From Rhodanobacter sp. ANJX3 (GTDB taxonomy: Bacteria > Pseudomonadota > Gammaproteobacteria > Xanthomonadales > Rhodanobacteraceae), in NCBI RefSeq assembly GCF_014200755.1, contig NZ_JACHCM010000008.1, positions 1-64,000 of the forward strand: 64,000 nucleotides of DNA, written 5' to 3'. Both the position numbers and the translations under genes were made by a program. A model generated the notes under the pieces. It was not told where the DNA came from, ran no database searches, and was given only the letters and a program-made list of their open reading frames with translations. Of the stretch, positions 1-8,094 are shown piece by piece. The stretch's first letter is position 1; every line of letters begins with the position of its first letter.

Positions 1-3000
1 TATCTCGCAGATGACACTCAGAACATCAGCATCAATTATGCGACCGACAGCGCAGGCAACGTCCAGGCGACGGTCACCAATCCTTTAGGTCATCAAGCCA
101 CGCAAACCTATGATGGCACCTATGGAACGAACGGCGGTTATAACGGCCAATTGAGCTCGGTCAGCAATAATGCGGTAGCCGACTGCGGCGCGACGGTCAA
201 TTCGCGGCAGTACGACAACAACGGCAATTTGTCTCAGACCACCGACAACAACGGCAACGTGCACACCTACACGTACGCGGCCAACGGCCAGCTGCAGACG
301 GAGACCGAAGCCTATGGCACGTCGCAGGCACGCACTACGGACTACGTGTGGGACCCCAACGCGCAACTCAATCGGCTGACCAGCGTCACGGTCGAAGGCT
401 GGTCCAGGACTAGCTATACCTATAACGCACAGAACCGCTTGGCCTCCGTGTCAGTCACCAACCTGTCGGCCAACGGCACCGCCAATCAAACGCTGACCAC
501 CACCTACAACTACACGCTGTATGCCAACGGCATGGTGCAGACGATGTCGGTGACGCATCCGTCGCCGAACAACAGCGATACCGAGGTGACGACCTACGAT
601 GCGCTGGGCAACGTCAGCTCGTTTGCCGATGGCCTGGGACACACCACGACCTACAGCAACTACAACGGGCTCGGCGAGGTCCAGCATGTCGTCGGTCCCA
701 ACGGCGATGCCACCGACTACACCTACGATGCGCGCGGCCGCCTCAGCACCAAAACGACGTATCCCTATGGCATTAAAGGATCGTGGACCTACACCTACGA
801 CGGCTTCGGGCTGCTCTACACGCTCACGACGCCCGATAACGAGGTCACGACCTGGAACCGCAATGCGGAAATGATGGTGCAGACCATCACGCACAACGAC
901 AAGGACGGCACCTCGACGGAGACCTTCGGCTACGACCCCAAGGGGGATGTGACCAGTCATGTCGTCACACGCGGCAGCGATGTCGGCCTCAAGGAAACCG
1001 CCAACTATGACGCCCTGGGTCGGTTGTATCAAAAGACCGGCAACAACGGCCAGATGCTGACGTACGCCTATGACGGCAACGGTAATGTGGTTTCGACCAC
1101 CAACGCCGTCGGGCATGTCATCAACTACCAATACGATCATCTCGATCGCCTCACGCAAACCGTGGAAAGCGGCGGCGCCAGCCCTTCGATACCCACGGCA
1201 GCGCCGACGCTCAGTGCACCGGCGAACAGCAGCAACGGCAGTTATACCGTCAGCTGGACGGCCGTGAGCGGCGCCACGAGTTATATCCTGCAGGAGCAGG
1301 CCAACGGCGGCGCATGGACGACGATCCAGAACAGCAGTGCCACCAGCGTGGCGCTCAGCGGCAAGAGCCCCGCCACCTTTGGTTACCGTGCCCAAGCCTG
1401 CACCAGCAGCGGGTGCGGTCCATGGAGCAACACGGGTACCGTCATCGTTACGCAAGTCTACGGCTACGTCGGTGGTGTATCCATCGATGGGTCGGGCAAT
1501 GCCACCGTGACAGGCTGGGCGTGTTCCACAGGGATAGCGCAGTCCATCAGCGTGGATCTGTATCTGGGCGGACCGGCCGGCGCGGGTACCGACATCGGGC
1601 GCTACACCGCCAACCAAGCCAGCGAACCGGCGGTCGCCAGTGCCTGCGATGTGAGCAGCGGCAGCTACCGCTTCAGCATTCCCCTGTCCGTCGCCACTCG
1701 CACTCAATACGCAGGTCAGGTGATCTATCTCTACGGCATTTCACCAATAGGTGCCGCCAACCTCGCCCTGGTCAACTCCGGAAATTTTCAGGTACCGGTG
1801 AACGAGCCCGCCGGCGCGCCGACCCTCAGTGTGCCGGCCAGCGCCAATGTGAGCTACTACACCGTGAGTTGGAGTGCCGTTAGCGGCGCTACCAGTTACA
1901 CCTTGCAGGAACAGGTGAACGGTGGCGCGTGGGCCACGGTGCAGACCAGCGCAGCGACCAGCTGGGCGGCCACGGGCAAGAGCAACAACACCTATGGCTA
2001 CCGCGTGCAAGCGTGCAACAGTTCCGGCTGTGGCGCATGGAGTGTCACGGCCACCGTCACGGTCGCCATTCCACCGATACCGGCCAGCGCCCCCGCGCTC
2101 AGTGTGCCGAGCGTTAGCTACACCGGCGGCTACACGATCAGTTGGGGCGGTGTGAGCGCGGCGACCAGTTACACCCTGCAGGAGCAGGTCAATAGCGGCG
2201 GATGGAGCACGGTGCAAACGAGCGCATCGGCCAGCTGGAGCACCGCCAGTCGGGGCGCAGGCACCTATGGTTATCGGGTGCAGGCGTGCAATGTCAGCGG
2301 ATGCGGTCCCTGGAGTGGTACCGGTTCGGTGACCGTTACGGCACCTACCGCCGCTCCCGGTCTGAGTGCGCCAGCCACCAATGCCACCGGCAGCTACACC
2401 GTGAGCTGGAGTGGCGTCACCGGCGCGAGTGCCTATCTCCTGCAGCAGCAGGTCAATGGCGGCAGCTGGACGAGCCTGCAGAACTCGGCGGCGACCAGCG
2501 TGGCGGTCAGTGGCGAAACGAATGGAAGTTACGGCTACCGGGTACAGGCTTGCGATGCGGTAGGTTGCGGGTCGTTCAGTGCCACGAGTACGACGGTGGT
2601 GACCATTCCCGTACCTCTCGCGATCAATGGCCAGTCGTACACCGAGAGCTATTCCATTTCTAAGGCCAGCGGAAGTGCGTCGATCGGTTTCGAAATCGTG
2701 AGCGGTACCACATGGGATGTTTGGGGCTCTAAGCCCAATGCAACCCATGCCGTGCTGATATCCGGCGCCGTGCCAGCCACGGCGGTTACCGTCCAGTACG
2801 TCTGGACGCTCATCGGCCCGCCTGCGGGTGATTCGGCGTCCACGGGTACGTTGGTCAATCCTGCCGCCTCACCGGTAGCGATTACGAGCAACCCTTCCAG
2901 TAACTATGTCACCAGCCTGTACACCTCATCGTCGAGTGGCAACGGTGAGCAATATCAGTTCACGGTGACTTTCTTCAATGCGGCTGGAGCCAACGTGTCC

Positions 3001-3045
3001 AGCTCGACCTGCACGCTCACGGCGAAAGTGGTGGGGACGAACTGA
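1..3045 (+). CDS. YD-repeat (Rhs-like) protein with fibronectin-III-like repeats, 5' truncated by window edge
   Basis: The frame is open from base 1, so the real start lies upstream of the window. The first ~390 visible residues are YD repeats of the YDxxGNL/YTYDARGRL type that build the shell of Rhs/YD proteins. Residues ~398-870 hold four fibronectin-III-like repeats, each ending in a QAC...CGxWS-type Cys pair, with a separate domain (V-T-G-W-A-C, ~485-600) inserted after the first. A ~140-residue beta-rich C-terminal domain follows and no toxin domain is evident. The stop overlaps the upstream in-frame ATG (3045) of the next YD gene, so the two are probably cotranscribed. YD-repeat assignment is strong; the cell-surface role is inferred. 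Confidence 0.85.
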   Translation, partial: YLADDTQNISINYATDSAGNVQATVTNPLGHQATQTYDGTYGTNGGYNGQLSSVSNNAVADCGATVNSRQYDNNGNLSQTTDNNGNVHTYTYAANGQLQTETEAYGTSQARTTDYVWDPNAQLNRLTSVTVEGWSRTSYTYNAQNRLASVSVTNLSANGTANQTLTTTYNYTLYANGMVQTMSVTHPSPNNSDTEVTTYDALGNVSSFADGLGHTTTYSNYNGLGEVQHVVGPNGDATDYTYDARGRLSTKTTYPYGIKGSWTYTYDGFGLLYTLTTPDNEVTTWNRNAEMMVQTITHNDKDGTSTETFGYDPKGDVTSHVVTRGSDVGLKETANYDALGRLYQKTGNNGQMLTYAYDGNGNVVSTTNAVGHVINYQYDHLDRLTQTVESGGASPSIPTAAPTLSAPANSSNGSYTVSWTAVSGATSYILQEQANGGAWTTIQNSSATSVALSGKSPATFGYRAQACTSSGCGPWSNTGTVIVTQVYGYVGGVSIDGSGNATVTGWACSTGIAQSISVDLYLGGPAGAGTDIGRYTANQASEPAVASACDVSSGSYRFSIPLSVATRTQYAGQVIYLYGISPIGAANLALVNSGNFQVPVNEPAGAPTLSVPASANVSYYTVSWSAVSGATSYTLQEQVNGGAWATVQTSAATSWAATGKSNNTYGYRVQACNSSGCGAWSVTATVTVAIPPIPASAPALSVPSVSYTGGYTISWGGVSAATSYTLQEQVNSGGWSTVQTSASASWSTASRGAGTYGYRVQACNVSGCGPWSGTGSVTVTAPTAAPGLSAPATNATGSYTVSWSGVTGASAYLLQQQVNGGSWTSLQNSAATSVAVSGETNGSYGYRVQACDAVGCGSFSATSTTVVTIPVPLAINGQSYTESYSISKASGSASIGFEIVSGTTWDVWGSKPNATHAVLISGAVPATAVTVQYVWTLIGPPAGDSASTGTLVNPAASPVAITSNPSSNYVTSLYTSSSSGNGEQYQFTVTFFNAAGANVSSSTCTLTAKVVGTN
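1192..2610 (+). repeat. four fibronectin-III-like domain repeats within the YD protein
   Basis: Four ~85-90 codon units start near 1192, 1801, 2083 and 2341. Each carries P-x-L-S-x-P, then YTVSW, a SGATSY-like turn, LQEQ, and the GYRVQAC...GCG ending. Units 2, 3 and 4 are almost contiguous, while unit 1 is separated from unit 2 by a ~350-bp unrelated domain. The similarity is clear at protein level and visible at DNA level, so the copy number may vary by recombination. Confidence 0.8.
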
Positions 3046-3104
3046 TGAAACCACGTCTCACCACGCCGACCGTGCTTGGCGCCAAAAACCCAAGGAAGGA
3101 CACC

Positions 3105-5090
3105 ATGAATGCCCGGAAGAAAGGGTCAGCCGGCCTCAAGCTATTGCCCACAGCGGTACTCATGGCGCTTTGCTCACCCGCATTGCGGGCCCAGAGCGTC
3201 ACCACAGTGATGACCTACGACGCCGGTGATCACGTGGCGAGCGTCACCGACCCACGCGGCCTGGTAACGACCTATACGCACGACGGTCTGGGCCACCTGC
3301 TGCAGCAGGTCAGCCCTGATACGGGCACCGTCAATTACGCCTACGACGGATACGGACGACCGTCCAGCATGACGCGCGCGGACGGAGTGCAGACCACCTA
3401 CGGCTATGACAGCATCAACCGCCGCACCACCGTGAGCGCCGGTGGGCTGACCCAGACCTACGCCTACGACAACTGCACCAATGGGCTCGGTCGCCTGTGT
3501 TCGGATAGTGACTCCACGGGAGCCACGTCCTACAGCTATACGCCGGAAGGATGGATGGGTGGTCGCGGCTTCACCATGGGCAGCACGACGTATGCGCTGG
3601 GCTTTAGTTACGACGCCATGGGTCGCGTGACCGTGGTGAATTACCCCGACAGCAACCAGGCCATTTACGCCTACACCAATGGCGCCGTCTCCGGCATTTC
3701 CCTGAAGATCGGCAGCGCCTCACCGATCAATGGCGCCACGGCCATTACCTATCGGCCCATGGACATGGCGATGTCCGCCTGGACGTCCAGCAATGGCCTC
3801 ACCAATACCCTGAGCTACGACACGGACGGGCGGCTGACGAGTATTAGCGTGCCAGGCAAGCAAAGTCTGGGCTTTACCTACGACGCGGCCGATCGCATCA
3901 CGCAGATCACCAACGGCATCGACAACACGCTGACGCAGAATTTCGGCTACGACTACGTGTCGCGTGTCACGTCGGTGTATTCCAGTGTAGAAAACGAAAG
4001 TTACCAGTACGACGCGAACGGCAATCGGAACACGGGGACCGTCAACGGCGTCACGCAGACCTATACCTACAGCCCTATCAGCAACCAGCTGACCGGGATA
4101 AGTGGGGGCGCCAGCACCCAGTACGGTTACGACGCCAACGGCAACACTACCCTGGTCAACGGGGCAGCGAGCTATCAGTACGACCCTTACACCCGGCTCG
4201 ATGCCGCCGGCGGCGCGGCCGACTATGTGAACCCGGAAGGACAGCGCCTGCGCAAGGCGGGCGGCTCGACCGGCACAACCTACTTTGCGCCCGGCACAGA
4301 TGGCACATTATTGGCCGAGGACGACAACGGCACCTGGGTCGACTATGTGCGGTTGAATGGACGGTTGATCGGCCGGATCAGCACCGGGCAAGTAAGCGCC
4401 ATCCACGACGATCAGGTGGGTCGCCCGGAAGTAGTGACGGATGCCTCGCAGAACGTGATATGGCTGGCGCAGAACTTCCCGTTTACGCAGAAGGTGACTA
4501 CGGCAAACATTACGTTGAACCTCGGTTTTCCGGGGCAGTACTACGATACCGAAAGGCAGACCTGGAACAACGGCTATCGGGATTACGTTTCCAATGAGGG
4601 GCGTTACCTCGAGAGCGATCCCAGTGGCTTGGCGGGTGGAATTAATACCTACGTCTATGTCGGAAGCAACCCTGTAAGTTATAAAGATGCACTGGGCTTG
4701 GAGGGCATCGGTTCATGGACCTTTGCGCCCGGCCCCCAGAGAGATGAGTACAGCGCTTTTGAAAATGGCGGCTTATCTTATGGGAATGGCAGCGGCAGTT
4801 ATATGTCTAATGGTACAAAAATAGGTGCGGTTGCAGGAACTGCGATTGGAGTCATTATAGTGAATGTGGCAGGATTTCCTGAGGCTGAAATTGCGGAGGG
4901 CGCGATTGGAGTAATGGGCGTCGAAGGCTTCGACACTATAATGGGATTAGACGCCATAGCTGGTGAACCCGTCGCCTCTTATGTCGTTGGCGGGTTTATG
5001 GGTATCGGCCCCGGCTTTATTTTAGGTGGTGGAATAGGCAAAGGATTTGACTGGCTAACGGGCAAATACGATAAAAAGAATTGCCAATAA
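3105..5090 (+). CDS. secreted Rhs-like YD-repeat protein with variable C-terminal (toxin-like) domain
   Basis: I chose ATG 3105 over the in-frame ATG at 3045 because an AAGGAAGGA ribosome site precedes it and it opens directly on a signal peptide (MNARKKGSAGL, hydrophobic core, ALRAQS). YD repeats of the YGYDSINRR/YQYDANGNR type fill residues ~30-500. The conserved Rhs core end (ESDPSGL, YVYVGSNPVSYKDALGL) falls at about residues 505-533. After it comes a ~129-residue unrelated tail, Gly-rich and hydrophobic, with more AT-rich codons. That layout is that of polymorphic toxins, in which the tail after the core is the effector. The tail's activity is not recognised. Two small membrane proteins follow and may give immunity. 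Confidence 0.85.
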   Translation: MNARKKGSAGLKLLPTAVLMALCSPALRAQSVTTVMTYDAGDHVASVTDPRGLVTTYTHDGLGHLLQQVSPDTGTVNYAYDGYGRPSSMTRADGVQTTYGYDSINRRTTVSAGGLTQTYAYDNCTNGLGRLCSDSDSTGATSYSYTPEGWMGGRGFTMGSTTYALGFSYDAMGRVTVVNYPDSNQAIYAYTNGAVSGISLKIGSASPINGATAITYRPMDMAMSAWTSSNGLTNTLSYDTDGRLTSISVPGKQSLGFTYDAADRITQITNGIDNTLTQNFGYDYVSRVTSVYSSVENESYQYDANGNRNTGTVNGVTQTYTYSPISNQLTGISGGASTQYGYDANGNTTLVNGAASYQYDPYTRLDAAGGAADYVNPEGQRLRKAGGSTGTTYFAPGTDGTLLAEDDNGTWVDYVRLNGRLIGRISTGQVSAIHDDQVGRPEVVTDASQNVIWLAQNFPFTQKVTTANITLNLGFPGQYYDTERQTWNNGYRDYVSNEGRYLESDPSGLAGGINTYVYVGSNPVSYKDALGLEGIGSWTFAPGPQRDEYSAFENGGLSYGNGSGSYMSNGTKIGAVAGTAIGVIIVNVAGFPEAEIAEGAIGVMGVEGFDTIMGLDAIAGEPVASYVVGGFMGIGPGFILGGGIGKGFDWLTGKYDKKNCQ

Positions 5091-5113
5091 ATATTTTAAG
5101 TGGAGGAAATGAA

Positions 5114-5365
5114 GTGTCATTTAAAAAATCCAATTTTAATAAGTCGCCAAAAGCATTTTTTATTTTTATATTGATGTTAAGCGTCTTGTTGCTTGCTGTG
5201 CCAGAATTTGTTTATTTTGCAATAAGAGAGGGGTCTCGGGGGCGATTAGTATGGAGCGAAGCGCTTTTTGCGGTGTGCATAAGTTTTTTAGGATCTCTGG
5301 TTTTCGCTACTCTCCTCTGGATAATATTTGAGCCAATGAGAAAAAACAGAAATTTAAGAAAATAG
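5114..5365 (+). CDS. small two-helix membrane protein, candidate immunity protein
   Basis: GTG 5114 is preferred because GGAGG at 5102-5106 lies seven bases upstream; an in-frame ATG at 5081, inside the Rhs gene, has no such site. The 83-residue product has a short basic N-terminus, a transmembrane helix (FFIFILMLSVLLLAV), a polar loop (IREGSRGRLVW), a second helix (FAVCISFLGSLVFATLLW) and a basic tail. It is AT-rich, unlike the YD cores, and starts 23 bp after the Rhs stop. I do not recognise the family. By position and topology it could be the immunity partner of the Rhs tail. Confidence 0.65.
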   Translation: MSFKKSNFNKSPKAFFIFILMLSVLLLAVPEFVYFAIREGSRGRLVWSEALFAVCISFLGSLVFATLLWIIFEPMRKNRNLRK

Positions 5366-5653
5366 ATTATTTAATAGAGGGGCATCTGAAAAATTGCTTG
5401 TTGATATGTTATTAACATGCTCAGCAAACAAAGCCTGATTTCATGTTGCTATCGTCGATCTCGTTATGCAGATCATCAATGCACGCTCCGGCGCGGTTGG
5501 AACCAGACCATTCATCTTCGCAGTCACTTAGAGTCCATCCGGAGAATCGTGAGCGTTCAATCCATTAAGATATATATTAGATCCATCACATAAACTGAAA
5601 AAAACTGCCCCTAGAAAATGCGACATTAAGATAAGAATATATAGGCAGAGACT

Positions 5654-5920
5654 GTGACAAAATCAAAATTTATTAATTGGGTCAGCAGATCACTTTTCGG
5701 AAATATCGTATTAAGTGAAATTTTTATTAGCCTCCCATCATGTGCGGCATTTCTGTACTTAAGCTACAGGCAGGGTATTTTAACTTTAGATCGTGCTATT
5801 TTTGTATTCGTCGTATCCGCTTTGGAGGGCGTGCTGGCCGGAATTTTAATTTGGCTTACTTTGACAAGAACTCTATTAAAAAGAATGATAAAAATATCAG
5901 TAAATAAATTAGATAATTAA
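5654..5920 (+). CDS. small two-helix membrane protein, possible paralogue of the preceding candidate immunity protein
   Basis: An 88-residue product with a GTG start and a weak purine-rich ribosome site. Topology resembles the 5114 product: basic N-terminus, hydrophobic helix (SEIFISLPSCAAFLYLSY), a short RQGILTLDRA loop, second helix (FVFVVSALEGVLAGILIW) and basic tail. Both are AT-rich. The 288-bp gap between them is AT-rich and shows no gene I can support. Tandem immunity-like genes downstream of an Rhs tail are common in polymorphic toxin loci; the function here is inference. Confidence 0.6.
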   Translation: MTKSKFINWVSRSLFGNIVLSEIFISLPSCAAFLYLSYRQGILTLDRAIFVFVVSALEGVLAGILIWLTLTRTLLKRMIKISVNKLDN

Positions 5921-6054
5921 TAACCTAATTAATTTACTCTGATAGAAAAAGTTTTACGGAAGCGGCAAAGGGAGAGGCGTGCAACACGATTATAAAATGC
6001 GTGTGCCTTTTTCTTGCTAAACGTAACGCTCAGGCAAGCAGGCTTCTATTTACA

Positions 6055-6252
6055 TTAGCTAACCGCATTCGTTGCATCGGCAGCCAAACCCGCCACCCGG
6101 TACTCGTCGAATGTCACCACTTCTCGGCCCATCCGCTCATTGAGCTGCTAGAAGCGCGTCTGCAACGGCCGCAGTTCGTTGACGGCGAACACCTGCGCCG
6201 CCGGAATCACCGACACAAACCGCTTCGTACCCATCGGCAAGAGGCCGAGCAT
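6055..6252 (-). pseudogene. degenerate reading frame with internal stop, unidentified
   Basis: Read on the minus strand from ATG 6252 this gives about 34 coding-like residues (LPMGTKRFVSVIPAAQ, then VNELRPLQTRF), an in-frame TAG at 6148-6150, then a further run (QLNERMGREVVTFDEYR) to TAA at 6055. Codon use is high-GC and natural in both halves, suggesting gene debris. I do not recognise the parent protein. It abuts the left end of the RAYT element. The 5921-6268 interval holds nothing else I can support. Confidence 0.3.
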
Positions 6253-6268
6253 TTGCGGCGGCACGAAC

Positions 6269-6289
6269 AAATGGGACGGAGGTAGTTAA
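6269..6289 (+). repeat. left inverted end of the RAYT element (REP-like)
   Basis: Contains GGGACGGAGGTAGTTAA preceded by AAAT; pairs with 7111-7131 in inverted orientation with one mismatch. Confidence 0.75.
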
Positions 6290-6394
6290 ACCATGGCCGT
6301 CAGCAGCGGCGGCCGACATGGACAATCGTCAATGTCTGGCTGATCAGGTGCAGATGAGTCTCCACACTCGGCGAGCAACCCATGCGGACCTACC

Positions 6395-7114
6395 ATGCCT
6401 CGCCAACCCCGTCTCGAGATCCCCGGCATTCCCGTTCATGTCACTCAGCGTGGAGTCAATCGGTGCGCCGTATTCCTCGACGATGACGACCGACAACACT
6501 ATTTGAAACTCCTAGCCGCCAGTGCGCAGCGGCACGCGCTGCAAATTCATGCCTACGTGCTCATGGGGAACCATGTGCATTTGCTCATCAGTTCCGAGAA
6601 AGCGGGTGCGTTGTCCAAGGCAATGCGCCAAGTCGGGCAAAATTATGTATCGACATTCAACCGCAGGCATCGGCGTACCGGTACATTGTGGGAGGGGCGT
6701 TTCAAGTCTTGTTTGGTCGATTCGAATCGCTATCTGCTTACGGCGTACCGCTATATCGCGCTCAATCCAGTGCGCTCCGCCATGGTCGAATTACCCGAGC
6801 ACTACGCGTGGTCAAGTGTTCACGCCAAACTGGCTTTGCTACAAGATCCGATCGTCACTCCCCATGAGGCATTTCTAGCTGGGGCTCCAGATCGACTGCA
6901 ACGCGCCGAAGCATATTCTGCGTGGCTTCGTGCCGGAGTCAGCGACGACGAGCTGGCAGGTATCCGCCAGCACATCAAACAAGAGCGGGCGCTAGGAAGC
7001 CCACGATTTCAGGCGATGGCAGAGAAAACATTGGGACGATCAGTCATCGTGCGGCAGCAAGGAAGACCGCGAAGCAAACAAAAGGATGAAAGCTCAGCCA
7101 AACGCTCAGGTTAA
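6395..7114 (+). CDS. REP-associated tyrosine transposase (RAYT, Y1/IS200-like)
   Basis: A 239-residue protein beginning MPRQPRLEIPGIPVHVTQRG, the usual N-terminus of this family. The HUH metal motif is visible as GNHVHLLI, and the probable nucleophile Tyr lies in the helix VGQNYVSTFN, followed by the conserved GTLWEGRFKS segment and YIALNPVR. The C-terminus is basic. Family knowledge: RAYTs nick and join single-stranded REP hairpins and are usually vertically inherited rather than freely mobile. The matching inverted ends around the gene support intactness. ATG 6395 opens at the conserved N-terminus. Confidence 0.9.
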   Translation: MPRQPRLEIPGIPVHVTQRGVNRCAVFLDDDDRQHYLKLLAASAQRHALQIHAYVLMGNHVHLLISSEKAGALSKAMRQVGQNYVSTFNRRHRRTGTLWEGRFKSCLVDSNRYLLTAYRYIALNPVRSAMVELPEHYAWSSVHAKLALLQDPIVTPHEAFLAGAPDRLQRAEAYSAWLRAGVSDDELAGIRQHIKQERALGSPRFQAMAEKTLGRSVIVRQQGRPRSKQKDESSAKRSG

Positions 7115-7131
7115 CTACCTCCGTCCCCTTT
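7111..7131 (-). repeat. right inverted end of the RAYT element (REP-like)
   Basis: Reads AAAGGGGACGGAGG then TAGTTAA on the minus strand; overlaps the transposase stop codon. Confidence 0.75.
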
Positions 7132-7134
7132 GCT

Positions 7135-7254
7135 GCGCCCAACGATCTGGGGCTGCTGGTGGCGCGCGCAGGGGGTTCACTTCCGGAGGTGGAAAAGCTG
7201 AGCGGCATTAGCCGGGTCGAGGTCTTTTGCCAGCCAATGAAGAAGTCGGGTTAG
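7135..7254 (+). pseudogene. 3' remnant of an unidentified gene
   Basis: Directly right of the RAYT end the + frame reads 39 coding-like residues (NDLGLLVARAGGSLPEVEKL, then VEVFCQPMKKSG) up to TAG at 7252, without a start codon. It looks like the tail of a gene lost or cut here. The parent is not recognised. The rest of the gap to 7578 holds an imperfect direct repeat and the promoter region of the next gene pair, and nothing else I can support. Confidence 0.3.
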
Positions 7255-7375
7255 ATGCATTGCTTCGGCGACTAGGAGGTGAACCTGCCCCAGTTTTGCG
7301 CCGACAAATAAGAGGTCAGCTTGGATGCGCTGCTTTGACTATTAGAGAGTGAAACCGCGCCTGTTTTGCGCGAAC
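7242..7375 (+). repeat. imperfect 64-bp direct repeat pair
   Basis: Copies at 7242-7305 and 7312-7375 align without gaps; by hand 45 of 64 positions match. The best-kept part is GTTTTGCG near the end of each copy. Neither codes for anything evident. They may be decayed ends of a lost insertion. Confidence 0.5.
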
Positions 7376-7578
7376 TCGAGCGGTTATGTAGGTCTGAACG
7401 GCTTGTCAGCTAACCGGTTCATTAAGTTTTTTCTGAGCGCGCTCCGCTTGAGAAAATTTGTTTTGGCTGTAACACAAATAAGACCTCCATCGAAGGCTGT
7501 GAGATTGGTGTATAACGTTCGTTAGGCGGGTGAGAATCATAGGTTGGAATGCAGATCAATTCTTAAAGGAGAAAGGCG

Positions 7579-8091
7579 ATGAGCAACGAGGATTTCGAAA
7601 AAACGAAAAAGATGCTTGCTGAGATTAATGCAGTTGTTATTGGGATGGATCCATCTATCCGGCCAGCAACCTTTGAAATCCTTGTTTCTCGATATCTCGG
7701 CAGCCCTGGTGCGGGTGCGTCAATTACACCAAAAGCAAAGGTTAAAGAAACAGATTCGAGCGATGAAGCGCCTGATACAACTGATCTGGGGGCATTCATC
7801 AACTCTTTCGATACGAAGAAGCCTGCCGATGCGGTTATGGTCTTAGTTGCATGGCTGTACTCAAATTATGGTGCTTACGCAATTTCGATCAAAGAGTTGA
7901 AGGAGCTTGCAGATTCCTGCGGCCTTACCGTGCCTGCACGTGTAGACATGACGCTCAGGCAAGGGAAAAGCGGCGGCAAGAGTCTTTTTGTTCAACAGAA
8001 TAAATCTTGGAAGCCGACGGTAAGCGGTGAGATATTTCTGAAAGATACTTACAAAATTAGCAAGGGCACAAAGTCGCTTCCGCAGGAGTAG
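7579..8091 (+). CDS. hypothetical protein with C-terminal winged-helix-like domain, first gene of a two-gene module
   Basis: A 170-residue protein with a strong ribosome site (AAAGGAG eight bases before ATG). Residues ~1-45 form a helical segment, ~46-75 an acidic low-complexity linker (KETDSSDEAPDTTD), and ~80-160 a compact alpha/beta domain (PADAVMVLVAWLYSNYG ... ISIKELKELADSCGL ... SGEIFLKDTY). That last domain aligns by eye with the N-terminal domain of the next gene's product, so the two proteins share a fold, probably winged-helix. Codon use is more AT-rich than the chromosome around. No database family recognised. The next ATG is four bases after this stop codon begins the spacer, implying one transcript. 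Confidence 0.7.
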   Translation: MSNEDFEKTKKMLAEINAVVIGMDPSIRPATFEILVSRYLGSPGAGASITPKAKVKETDSSDEAPDTTDLGAFINSFDTKKPADAVMVLVAWLYSNYGAYAISIKELKELADSCGLTVPARVDMTLRQGKSGGKSLFVQQNKSWKPTVSGEIFLKDTYKISKGTKSLPQE

Positions 8092-8094
8092 TAA

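Larger units (their letters stand above)
6269..7131 (+). mobile_element. REP/RAYT element: IS200-like transposase gene flanked by inverted ends
   Basis: The 863-bp unit is bounded by near-perfect inverted repeats of 21 bp (6269-6289 and 7111-7131, 20 of 21 matching when one is reverse-complemented) that share GGGACGGAGGTAGTTAA. The sequence includes the GTAG tetranucleotide typical of REP sequences handled by REP-associated tyrosine transposases. The only gene inside is the Y1 transposase, whose TAA stop (7112-7114) lies within the right end. This is the layout of a domesticated single-copy RAYT locus. Confidence 0.8.

Noticed and set aside
5366-5653. Possible insertion sequence remnant between the two candidate immunity genes
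   Set aside because: There is a short coding-like stretch near 5467-5530, but no inverted ends or transposase motif, so it is not called.
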